This document shows positions 8,396 through 16,783 of a stretch of DNA of 64,000 nt, one piece after another. Each line of letters starts with the position of its first letter. The first letter of the stretch is position 1. The DNA is from Chitinophaga ginsengisegetis. Its GTDB lineage: Bacteria; Bacteroidota; Bacteroidia; Chitinophagales; Chitinophagaceae. The stretch covers positions 434,001-498,000 of the forward strand of contig NZ_FUZZ01000004.1 of assembly GCF_900168065.1 (NCBI RefSeq). Direction: 5' to 3'. Made by a program: the position numbers and the translations under genes. Under the pieces are notes generated by a model that was given only the letters and a program-made list of their open reading frames with translations, was not told the origin of the DNA and ran no database searches.

Positions 8396-9286
8396 TTATA
8401 ATAATGTAGTAATTCTCACAACGGCACCATGCATAAAAAAGGCCAGCAGCCGTTCGTTGTCTGCCGCCACGGAGAAGATAGCGCCGGGGGCATCTATCTG
8501 CTGCTGTTCAAGCGGTGCAGTGGTGCTGATAAGAAACGGTTTACCTTCAAAGTCAACGGCTACTATGTACTTTCCATCCGGTGTGATAGTGGCGTCATTC
8601 CAGTTCCCTTTCCAGCGGTTCATTTCCTTTCCGGTGCTAGTATCCCACAAACCGATGTGATCATGCTGTAACAGGAGCAGTTGTTTTTCATCTGCCGTCA
8701 TTTCAATTCTCACCGCGGGCAGCTGCTCCGGGATGATGGTAGCTGTAAATGTTTCTTTGTCGAACACGCGGAACTGCGGTGTGCCTGCCAGGATCCATTT
8801 ATCGCTGATATACAACGCTGCCACCGGCAGGTTGCTTTCTTCCCAAAGGGTTTGCAGCAGGCGGCCTTCTTTGTCCAGCAGCAGCACCTTTGCGGGGGGC
8901 GGACCGGGGTTACCGATCCATTGCACTGATACCGCCACAACGCTGCCATCCGGCGCCCACGCAAAAACACTGGGCGTATATTCGTTACCGTGAGATGCCC
9001 GGTATTGTCCACCTGCCGTTCTGATAGCTTCCTGCATACCTGGTATTTCATGCCGCACATTGGCAGCCAGGTCGAGAACGCCTGTGCCCCAATACAGCTG
9101 ATCGCCGATGAGCGTTGGAAAGCCCGGCTGCTGCGTATCCGTATGATGTTGCAGCAAAGGCTTATCTTCTTTCCATACGGTTACCTGGTGCAATGAGGCA
9201 GCTATGATATAGTTGTTTTTGAGCACCAGTTTGTTGCCGCCGTTACCTGCTAATGTTTTCCAGTTCTTCATCTTTCTTTTTATCAT
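8396..9286 (-). CDS. WD40/beta-propeller-like protein of the eCIS operon
   Basis: This is a 296-aa protein without a signal peptide. The sequence is a run of short beta-strand repeats with WD40-like turns, for example GLWDTSTGKEMNRW followed by ATITPDGKYIVAVD, and APDGSVVAVSV earlier. This suggests a propeller of about six or seven blades acting as a binding scaffold; no catalytic motif is seen. It follows the longest intercistronic gap of the operon (81 bp) and precedes the haloperoxidase homologue by 13 bp, so the two may be co-produced or physically linked. A second possible start (ATG at 9271) would remove five residues. Confidence 0.75.
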   Translation of the reverse strand: MIKRKMKNWKTLAGNGGNKLVLKNNYIIAASLHQVTVWKEDKPLLQHHTDTQQPGFPTLIGDQLYWGTGVLDLAANVRHEIPGMQEAIRTAGGQYRASHGNEYTPSVFAWAPDGSVVAVSVQWIGNPGPPPAKVLLLDKEGRLLQTLWEESNLPVAALYISDKWILAGTPQFRVFDKETFTATIIPEQLPAVRIEMTADEKQLLLLQHDHIGLWDTSTGKEMNRWKGNWNDATITPDGKYIVAVDFEGKPFLISTTAPLEQQQIDAPGAIFSVAADNERLLAFFMHGAVVRITTLL

Positions 9287-9367
9287 TTTGTTTTTGGGAG
9301 ATGTGCAACTGCTGCACTACTTCCTATAACAACATTTATTCACGGGGTGTTTGTATAAAGTGATTTA

Positions 9368-12214
9368 CTAAGGAGGGGTAATTTGTGTTTTATCTACATA
9401 TCCCAGTTTGCCTTTAAAATCAAATGCGGCCCATGCATCGGTGAAGCCGGCTACCTGTAAGGAATCTCCAGGGTTTACCCAGCCAATGCCGGTATGTTTT
9501 GGACCGGGGCCTCTGAATACAGGGAGTTTTATTACCGAAGTCACCGTGGCGACGTATGCCTTTGGCTCTATCAGTAAGGTATTTCTTTTTCTTCCCGGTA
9601 TCTGTGCATTTGCCTGCTTGCGGCCCATGGGCGCAGGCGCTAACCGGCCCAGAGCCTCCAGTATTTCATCGGAGCCTCTTCCTGCCAGTTGTGCAATAAC
9701 AGCAGCGGACAGCACCGGACCGGTGGGCGTGTCTGTAATTTCAGTATTAAAGAATGCTGTCACCAACGCATTCGTTGAATCCTGGTCGAGCCAGGCAAGT
9801 GCCAGCTTGATCCGGCCGGCGGTATGAGGTGCAGCGGGCGCAAACAGGGTAGCATCATATTTACCAATAACGGCCCTGTCGAGATGCACTTCCATTTGCC
9901 GCACAAAATCAGGAGGCGTGCCATTCAAAAATGTGATGAAAGACGCTTCCCTTCCGGCAACCAGGCTAAACCATGCCTGCTCCATAGCAAACCTGCCAAG
10001 CCGCAGATCATTTGTTGCCGGCGCCAGCATCATGGGTACATTGAGCGACTCACGATAAATAACGGGTGCGGAGCCCAATGGGTTTACGTCTTTTACGAAA
10101 CTGGCTGCCGAAACGCCAAAGTCTGTTCCAAAGCCACTAAGGAAAGGCAAGTGGGCTACTTCAGCCAGCTCCAGTAAGCGGGCAAGACTTACCGGGCTGC
10201 CCAGCGGTACGCCATCCAATGCCACTTTTACCATCGCAATCACGCACTGATCCCACCAGGGATCTGATATAACGCCAAAGCCTAAACGGGAATGAAGCAA
10301 ATTAGAGGCGACTATCGGGTTGGTGGCGGCTACTTCCACGGCGGCCCGCATGGTACCTTCCGGTTCATGACCTGCTGCCAGATATGCCGCTGCAGTACCA
10401 AACGCCTGCGGGTCAAATGGATAAGTGATATGCAGGTCTTTGGTAACCGGGTCCATTAAACTCGTTTCAGAAAGCGCGACCGATGCACGGGCAGCTTCTA
10501 CCTGTACCGGTTTGCCTTTCGCCACACCACGTTGTTGTGTGAACTCACCCAGGTTCGGATGAGCAGCGATATGAGGTTGTACATTGGCGGCGGCAGTGCC
10601 AACAGGCACCGGGTGGGCGCCCACCAGACAACCTGCATATACAATTTTCGCGGTGGCCGGATCAAGGTTCTGGATCAGTACATCCAACAGCGCCTGTGTT
10701 TTGGCTTTTGCTGCCGCATTACTGATATCAAGACTTTCTGTTGTATACTCCACACGTCCCTTTACGATGCCCGGAGCGCTGGTTCCTGCCAGCTGCACGC
10801 TCTCCGGAGATCCATGCCCTGCAATGATCACCTGTGCTATACTAAAATTACCTTTGGCATCTTTCTTACCAAACCGCTGGGCAATAATGGGTATTTCCGT
10901 CTGGATCTGCAACAGCGAATCCCGGCCTTCCAGCATCAGCACCAGGTTGGGGGAAGTATTAATAACGTCTTCAAATTTAGGAGCAGCATCCTGGAAAGCG
11001 CCGGCATCATTTGCTGTTTGAATGATCAGGTGCAACGGAAGCGTATGTGAGAAATCCGTAAAGTTACTCTTCAGCTTATTGAGCGCAGCTATGCTAAAGC
11101 GATGCAGGTTGCGTATACGGCCCAGTAATGCAAAGAAATCAACCGGCGATTGCGCGGTGAACATATTTATTATTTTCTGAAACTCCGACCCCCTTTCTCC
11201 TGGCTTCACTTCATACACCCTTTGCAGGTGCGGATGAAAGAAGTTCCAGTAGGTAGTAATCCTTGCCCATAAAACAGGGTTGGCCTCCACATCAATCAGC
11301 TGATTTTCAGATACTGTTCTTTTAATCACTTTACCACCAATCAGCGCTTCCATCTTTTGCATCATATTGCCTAATGCGATGCGGCGGGCCAATGGAATCC
11401 CGCTATTCAGTATGATAACCGTTTCGTCCCGGTGACAACCATGCCCAAAGGTAGCCAGCGCTGCCCAATCTGCCGGTGGAAGCGGTATCAGGTCCTTCAT
11501 TTTCAGATCTCCGGCGCCCGACTGAATATGATCTCCACTCTCATTTTTAGCGATGAGCGCCCATAGTGCATCCCTGTCGGCTTTCCCCAGAGTAGGATGT
11601 GCAAACCAATCCGCCTGTATCCGGATGTAGCTGGTAAATTCACTGAGCGTTATACCGGTGTTGGCTGCTGTACCATCTCCCAACAACTGCTTTTTATTTT
11701 TCCTCCGCACAGTAGTATAATCATAGAGCAAAGGCACACGCGAAATCATCTGCGCCGGCTTTTGCTGCACCACGTGCGTCAACTCATGCGCCAGCAGGTG
11801 CTTGCCTTCTGTACTGTCGTTGCGCTGATTTGCCCCGAAATAAATATCCTTTCCGTGTGTAAATGCTTTTGCCTGCAGTTGCCTGCTCATATCCGCAGCG
11901 CCGGCATCTTCATGGATACGGACGCCGCTGAGATCTCTGCCAAAGGCGCGGCTCATTTCTTCATTACGCCGCGATGGCAGCGGCGCTCCGCCACCTTTGC
12001 TTTGCGACAGCTGTTGTTCAACTGCCGGTGTTACATCCGGCGTGCTGCTGCCTGTGGCTTCCCGTTGCAGGGTACCGTCTTCTTCTCCACGCTGCTGCTT
12101 TCGCTGAAAGAAAGGATCTTTCGCAGGGGCAGGACCGAAGAATGGCCCCTCCCGCTGCTGCGGTGCAGAAGATTTTAGTCCGGGTGGTTGTATCTGTGTA
12201 TTTACTGCTGCCAC
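9368..12214 (-). CDS. Large DUF4157 protein, candidate eCIS effector with clan CD-like centre and SH3-like C-terminus
   Basis: This is a 948-aa protein from a GTG start. Order of parts: twin-FF N-terminus (F25-F26, F35-F36); DUF4157 domain about 85-152 with HExxH H143-H147 in LLAHELTHVVQQ; a long unknown region; then a stretch in which AQVIIAGHGSPESVQLAG (H467) is followed 62 residues later by KIVYAGCLVGAHPV (C529). A beta-strand-HG then beta-strand-GC arrangement is what clan CD cysteine peptidases, CHAT and DUF4347 domains show. The C-terminus (about 888-948) looks like a bacterial SH3 domain. DUF4157 proteins of this size in eCIS operons are usually cargo toxins. The peptidase assignment is inference from the motif pair only. 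Confidence 0.8.
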   Translation of the reverse strand: MAAVNTQIQPPGLKSSAPQQREGPFFGPAPAKDPFFQRKQQRGEEDGTLQREATGSSTPDVTPAVEQQLSQSKGGGAPLPSRRNEEMSRAFGRDLSGVRIHEDAGAADMSRQLQAKAFTHGKDIYFGANQRNDSTEGKHLLAHELTHVVQQKPAQMISRVPLLYDYTTVRRKNKKQLLGDGTAANTGITLSEFTSYIRIQADWFAHPTLGKADRDALWALIAKNESGDHIQSGAGDLKMKDLIPLPPADWAALATFGHGCHRDETVIILNSGIPLARRIALGNMMQKMEALIGGKVIKRTVSENQLIDVEANPVLWARITTYWNFFHPHLQRVYEVKPGERGSEFQKIINMFTAQSPVDFFALLGRIRNLHRFSIAALNKLKSNFTDFSHTLPLHLIIQTANDAGAFQDAAPKFEDVINTSPNLVLMLEGRDSLLQIQTEIPIIAQRFGKKDAKGNFSIAQVIIAGHGSPESVQLAGTSAPGIVKGRVEYTTESLDISNAAAKAKTQALLDVLIQNLDPATAKIVYAGCLVGAHPVPVGTAAANVQPHIAAHPNLGEFTQQRGVAKGKPVQVEAARASVALSETSLMDPVTKDLHITYPFDPQAFGTAAAYLAAGHEPEGTMRAAVEVAATNPIVASNLLHSRLGFGVISDPWWDQCVIAMVKVALDGVPLGSPVSLARLLELAEVAHLPFLSGFGTDFGVSAASFVKDVNPLGSAPVIYRESLNVPMMLAPATNDLRLGRFAMEQAWFSLVAGREASFITFLNGTPPDFVRQMEVHLDRAVIGKYDATLFAPAAPHTAGRIKLALAWLDQDSTNALVTAFFNTEITDTPTGPVLSAAVIAQLAGRGSDEILEALGRLAPAPMGRKQANAQIPGRKRNTLLIEPKAYVATVTSVIKLPVFRGPGPKHTGIGWVNPGDSLQVAGFTDAWAAFDFKGKLGYVDKTQITPP

Positions 12215-12227
12215 TTTTTAAAAGCTT

Positions 12228-13592
12228 TTATTCAAACGTTTCGGTAGGTCTGCATACGTTTTCCTTGCCGGTAACCTGTTCTGATCGTCTCACATACCTG
12301 CAGGTAGGACCGGCGTAAATGGCTTCCAGGTTCATTCCGGGCGCCATGCCGGGCTGCCAGTCACTTACCACGGAAATGGGCGCCATACCGCTTACTGATT
12401 TCTTTTTAATATTCACATCTTCCGATGCGGCCACACTCCAGAAGGCGTGGTTCAATGGAATGAAAGCCCCCATCTCCCTAACCCCAAGTATCACGGTAAA
12501 ATCCATCATCCAGAAATAATGGGTGAGATGAAACGGCCCTGTTTTGGAATCCGGGTAATGCAACGGGAACACGGCTCCGGGGCGGTCCCTGATGGCTACT
12601 TTGCCTTGAGTAGTGCCAGGCCCGGAGTTAAACATGCTGAGGCCATCGAGCGCAAAATGACTGGTAGCATTCTCCAGGTCTTTGCAGGGCAGCAGGTTAC
12701 AGTTGCCATAATCCAGCACCAGCGTACGACCTGTATTATCGCTGTATTGCGCCATCAGTGTATCTCTTGTAAGTACCTGCGAAAAGCCAACGCCGGTACC
12801 GCCCAGCGAGGTAAGGGTGATATCTGCCGACGCCTTCATGGAGAAATGATTCCGCGCAAAAAAATTATCTGTTTCGTTAAAAGTAGGTTTAGGCGTGGGC
12901 ACCCCCTGCTGACCAATGATCAGGTTTTGTACCTGCACATCCACCCAGGGTAGCAGTTTATTCACTACGGGTGTTGAGCGGAACAGGAACAGTTCCACTC
13001 TCCTGTTGCGGGCCTGGTTTTCCGGCGATGTTTCCGGCGCCATACTCCGGGGGCTCGATGTTGTATCTATTACAATCCTGCTGTCAGGAATTTTCTTTGC
13101 AATGAGGAAGTCCCTGATGATGCCCGCTCGTTGTGCAGCCAGGGCTTTGTTACTGTCTGCATTGCCAGAGGTACTGGCAGCTCCCTGCAGTTTTACTTTC
13201 AGATTACTATCTTTCTTTAATAATTCTACCCAACGGTCAGCCACTTCGTTTAGCCGTTCACGATGGGCGGCGCGCATGGCTGCTTCTCCCACACAATAGT
13301 TCCAGAAAATAAGTTCATTACTTTCTGATTTACCTGATGATCTGTCTTCCACACCAAATACCTTTCCGGGATTATCGTTGGCCCACCTGGATTCGGGTGT
13401 GCTGCTGGCTTTACATGCATCAGCCACAGCAGCGGTGGGTGCGGCATCTTTGGCTTTCGTATCAGCCGGTTGTAGTTGCAGCGTATTGTCTCCGGGTTTG
13501 CTGAAAAAAGATTCCCCGTTTTCAGCTTTACTGAAAAAAGGTTTATCATTTTCTGCAGATTTGTTTTTAGTCGTTTTCGGAGATTTTTTCAT
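12228..13592 (-). CDS. OmpA-like domain protein of the eCIS accessory block
   Basis: This is a 454-aa protein with no signal peptide. A charged N-terminus carries the twin-FF motif (KPFFSK at 17-22 and ESFFSK at 27-32). An OmpA/MotB-like peptidoglycan-binding fold follows at about 95-205, ending in the typical ENQARNRRVELFLF (family pattern NRRV.). The C-terminal 240 residues are of unknown function and beta-rich. It has no DUF4157 domain, yet shares its N-terminal motif with the DUF4157 proteins on either side, which suggests a common route into the particle. A wall-targeting cargo or particle-anchoring protein would fit. It lies 24 bp after and 13 bp before the DUF4157 genes. Confidence 0.78.
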   Translation of the reverse strand: MKKSPKTTKNKSAENDKPFFSKAENGESFFSKPGDNTLQLQPADTKAKDAAPTAAVADACKASSTPESRWANDNPGKVFGVEDRSSGKSESNELIFWNYCVGEAAMRAAHRERLNEVADRWVELLKKDSNLKVKLQGAASTSGNADSNKALAAQRAGIIRDFLIAKKIPDSRIVIDTTSSPRSMAPETSPENQARNRRVELFLFRSTPVVNKLLPWVDVQVQNLIIGQQGVPTPKPTFNETDNFFARNHFSMKASADITLTSLGGTGVGFSQVLTRDTLMAQYSDNTGRTLVLDYGNCNLLPCKDLENATSHFALDGLSMFNSGPGTTQGKVAIRDRPGAVFPLHYPDSKTGPFHLTHYFWMMDFTVILGVREMGAFIPLNHAFWSVAASEDVNIKKKSVSGMAPISVVSDWQPGMAPGMNLEAIYAGPTCRYVRRSEQVTGKENVCRPTETFE

Positions 13593-13616
13593 GCAATACT
13601 ATTTAAGTCGTCTTCA

Positions 13617-15302
13617 TTACGGTGTTGTACAGGGGTATCCGTAAGGTGCGGCGTTTAGTGATGACCGTTGTCTTACAGGTTCCCATACATAATCAAATGA
13701 AGGGGTTGTAAATGGTACGTTACAGGTAGCCGGGCAATTTGGTTTGTTGCCACCGGAAGGAACGCCCGATGGTCCGCCATTATAAGTGGCGCTTGCCCAG
13801 GCAATAGGATCCATCGGATTTTCGTGGTCGTACAGCTTATAGGCGGTGATCAGCGCCACCATGGAAGCATAGGAGAAGGCGCCGCTCAACATGCCGAATG
13901 GCGGCGGCAAAAATCCGATCGGGGAAATAAAGCCATTGCACAGGCGCATCATGATGCCATAGGTACCATAATTCACGGTGCCTGATTTCCAGCAGCCACT
14001 TCCTGTTTGCACCGTATTGGAGCATACGTCATCTGCTTCATGCAATGGATCCCGCGACCAGCATGGATCACCGGTTGATCCGGGTACGCCGCATGGCGGA
14101 TGATAAGGGCCTTGCTGTGTCCATCCGGCGGTATTCAGGAATAAGCCGAATGTATCAAATGCGTCTTTATTGAGTTCTGGTCCGCCGCTGCCTACAATCA
14201 CGGGTTGTATAAGATAACGGCAGGCATTCAATTTATCCGTGAATCCCCAGCTGTTGAAATTACTTTGTACCTGCGCCCATACCCGCGCTATTTCTGAAGT
14301 AACATTAGGTCCGCATTTTCTTTCAGGAGTAACGGGAGGCGTTGGACCCGGTGGTGGCGGCGGTGGTACAGGCACAACCGAACTGATAACGGCTACCCTG
14401 TTGGCCACCGGATCGGTACGGGAAAAGTGATTGGTTTCGCCATGTGCAAAAATGGAAATAAACCCGGCGCCGATGCCTGGGCTGCCATCAGATGGCGTGA
14501 TCATCTCATCTCTTACTGCCTGCGCGCGGTGGCACGACAGCTCCCAGTTGAACGGATCGGAGCCATCCACGCTGGCGAAGCCATCTATCCTTACCGTAGC
14601 ACTCGCACCGAGGCGATGCCAGTTAGCAGCAAATCCGCTGATCAGCCGCTGGTTCGCAGGCGATAAGCCGGAAGAAGATACGGTGAAGGGGTAGCTGTCT
14701 TCCACCCTCGGAGTACTGGTATCCACGGGGCAAGCCAGTGTTGCAGGCACCTGCGACAGGTCCCCGTGTTCTTTCACCGGAGCTACCTGCCGCGCTATAC
14801 CCGTTGTTCCCTGTCCTTGTTGTAAAGTATGTGTCAGCTCATGCGCCAGCAGGTGTTTACCGGAGCTGCTGCCGGGAGCATATTTTCCTTCGTTAAAATA
14901 AATATCGTTGCCGGTGGTAAATGCCTGTGCATTCAGCTGGCGGTTAAGTCCTGCTGCATTGTTGCCGGTATGGATCTTCACCTTACTGAAATCTGCGCCG
15001 AACGCGCCGTTCATTTCCTGCAGGGTATCTCCTTTCAATCCTTCTCCCTGTCCTTTGGTACTGTTGATATTACTTTCTACTGCTGTTGGGGAGATGGCGG
15101 CCGGAGAGGCTTCCTTCCGCTGCACGTTGTTTTTCTTTTCCTCTTCTTCGCAATGAGCACATTTACGTTGGATGGCGGGCTGGAAAAAAGATTGCGCCGC
15201 GGGCTTCCCCCAGAAAGGGGTTGCTGCCGGCTGTTTAAGGCCGGAGGCGTGCGATGCGCCCTCTCTTTGGATATTTGCGGGTTGTAATGTTTTTATGCTC
15301 AC
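13617..15302 (-). CDS. DUF4157 plus OmpA-like protein, candidate eCIS cargo
   Basis: This is a 561-aa protein from a GTG start. Parts in order: N-terminal FW/FF motif (TPFWGK at 28-33, SFFQP at 38-42); KCAHCEEEEK with C48 and C51; DUF4157 at about 88-162 with HExxH H154-H158 (LLAHELTHTLQQ); an OmpA-like region at about 200-308 (GFASVDGSDPFN, then PVANRVAVIS); a poly-proline linker at about 311-325; and a cysteine-containing C-terminal domain of about 230 residues that I do not recognise. The modular layout, eCIS-associated domain, wall-binding-like fold, Pro linker and unknown tail, resembles a cargo toxin. It is the first gene after the tape measure, 38 bp downstream. Confidence 0.82.
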   Translation of the reverse strand: MSIKTLQPANIQREGASHASGLKQPAATPFWGKPAAQSFFQPAIQRKCAHCEEEEKKNNVQRKEASPAAISPTAVESNINSTKGQGEGLKGDTLQEMNGAFGADFSKVKIHTGNNAAGLNRQLNAQAFTTGNDIYFNEGKYAPGSSSGKHLLAHELTHTLQQGQGTTGIARQVAPVKEHGDLSQVPATLACPVDTSTPRVEDSYPFTVSSSGLSPANQRLISGFAANWHRLGASATVRIDGFASVDGSDPFNWELSCHRAQAVRDEMITPSDGSPGIGAGFISIFAHGETNHFSRTDPVANRVAVISSVVPVPPPPPPGPTPPVTPERKCGPNVTSEIARVWAQVQSNFNSWGFTDKLNACRYLIQPVIVGSGGPELNKDAFDTFGLFLNTAGWTQQGPYHPPCGVPGSTGDPCWSRDPLHEADDVCSNTVQTGSGCWKSGTVNYGTYGIMMRLCNGFISPIGFLPPPFGMLSGAFSYASMVALITAYKLYDHENPMDPIAWASATYNGGPSGVPSGGNKPNCPATCNVPFTTPSFDYVWEPVRQRSSLNAAPYGYPCTTP

Positions 15303-15340
15303 CTGGATATTTTTAATTCATTTGCAAATAAAAATGCTCC

Positions 15341-16777
15341 TTACCGCCATTGCACATGCAGTGGTATTTTCATCCACTTTAACTTGATGATGCTGATGTT
15401 CCAGGGCAAACGGTCCAGCAGGATGTCGATGGTATCTGACTCCATTTGCAGCTGATGCTTATCAGTGCCGGTGATCAATCTTCCCGGCCTTTGCAGGAAC
15501 CCTTCCCGTAATCCATCTGCAGAAATATTTTTTAATGCCTTCCAGTGGCTGATAGCATTTTCTATCAGTCCGTCAGCTTCTTCCATCGCTTCTTCTGTTG
15601 GCGCCAGCTTCGTATCCAGCGGCCTTTTCAGCGGCCAGCCACATAACAGTTTCGGCAACACCACTTCAAATTCGTCCGCCTCCGTCTGGCCTGTTGCCAT
15701 GTAGTGCAGCAACATAATGGCTTGCTGCTTACACGCTGCATTGAGGAACCGTTTACCATCGGTCCATTCCAGCTGGCGGAACATGGGCAGCAACCAATGA
15801 TGCAGCAAAATGATCCCGGCATTTACCACGTAATAAGTATGGGCGCCGGTAGTGGATTCTGATATTTCTTCTTCAGATGTACCTGTTTCCGGATCAGCGG
15901 AAGCCTCATTGGTTAATGGCGTATCCGCCTGTTTGTTTGGCAGCGCTGCAGTATGTTGTGTGTTGAAAGAAGTAGCGGCAGCTAATAATTTATCCCAGCT
16001 GTTGTTGCGGCATACCGTTATCAGTTCCGGGATCTGCATAGCAAATACCGGCTGCCCGATCAACAGCTCATTCATTTGTGCGGATTCACTTACAGTGGGG
16101 TCCTTTGCTGCCTGTACTAACAACGCATACCAGCAGGCCTGTTCAAAAGCGCGGCGGTTCATGCCGCCCTTGTGCGTGAGTTGCAACAGGCGGTAGGCGT
16201 CATAGAGCTGATGAATCGCTGATGCCCAGCTGTCCTGTTTTTTGGCGGTGATGATGGCAAGCAGCTGCGTAATAAATTCCGGCGAATGCTGCATCAGGAT
16301 GCGCCGGAGATAATCCGGGTTATTCAACAGCTGTTTGCGGAGTGTGGTAATCGCCTCGTGACTGGTAGCCAATATCTGTAATACCTGCTGGTACCACACA
16401 TCACCGGGCCGTGCGGCATTCCAGGGAAGTGTGCCATGTTCCATGTAGTAGCACCACTGATCGAAGGTGTGCTCCAGCAGGGATTTACGCGGCGTTTCTT
16501 TTACGTGAAGCTTGGCTAATGCAACGGTCATTTTTTCCAGCAGCAACGCTACGTAATGATCATTATTAAGATCTGCTGCCTTGATTTTCCCGAGGTCAAT
16601 CTCTAGGCGGTCTATATAAATAACCGTGTCGTCGCTGCTATGACTGTCGAACAGCCTTTCCAGTGCAGGGATGATCTTATTCCAATACAGCGCTGTTACC
16701 TGGTGTTGCCAGGTAAAAACAGTGTCTTTGTTATGCACTGTCAGCAGGAGTGTTTGTTTACGGATCTTATGCAACAT
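15341..16777 (-). CDS. Contractile injection system tape measure-type protein
   Basis: This is a 478-aa protein matching the CIS tape measure family of Bacteroidota/Afp14-like proteins. It opens with a beta-rich start (MLHKIRKQTLLLTVHN), then IYIDRLEIDLGKI, a helical middle, the conserved segment NAGIILLHHWLLPMF and the C-terminal signature LPWNISIIKLKWMKIPLHV. In Afp, the homologue determines tube length. It starts 6 bp after the second large baseplate gene and ends the structural part of the operon. The protein is shorter than a classical long coiled-coil tape measure, so its length-ruling role is inferred from the family. Confidence 0.85.
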   Translation of the reverse strand: MLHKIRKQTLLLTVHNKDTVFTWQHQVTALYWNKIIPALERLFDSHSSDDTVIYIDRLEIDLGKIKAADLNNDHYVALLLEKMTVALAKLHVKETPRKSLLEHTFDQWCYYMEHGTLPWNAARPGDVWYQQVLQILATSHEAITTLRKQLLNNPDYLRRILMQHSPEFITQLLAIITAKKQDSWASAIHQLYDAYRLLQLTHKGGMNRRAFEQACWYALLVQAAKDPTVSESAQMNELLIGQPVFAMQIPELITVCRNNSWDKLLAAATSFNTQHTAALPNKQADTPLTNEASADPETGTSEEEISESTTGAHTYYVVNAGIILLHHWLLPMFRQLEWTDGKRFLNAACKQQAIMLLHYMATGQTEADEFEVVLPKLLCGWPLKRPLDTKLAPTEEAMEEADGLIENAISHWKALKNISADGLREGFLQRPGRLITGTDKHQLQMESDTIDILLDRLPWNISIIKLKWMKIPLHVQWR

Positions 16778-16783
16778 GGTTAT

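Noticed and set aside
8396..9286. Beta-propeller protein as a tail fibre
   Set aside because: It has WD40-like turns, no fibre or knob features, and lies in the accessory block far from baseplate genes.
9368..12214. A second His-Cys pair (FGHGCHRD near residue 257) as the catalytic site
   Set aside because: The His and Cys are only three residues apart, unlike the strand-separated arrangement of clan CD enzymes.
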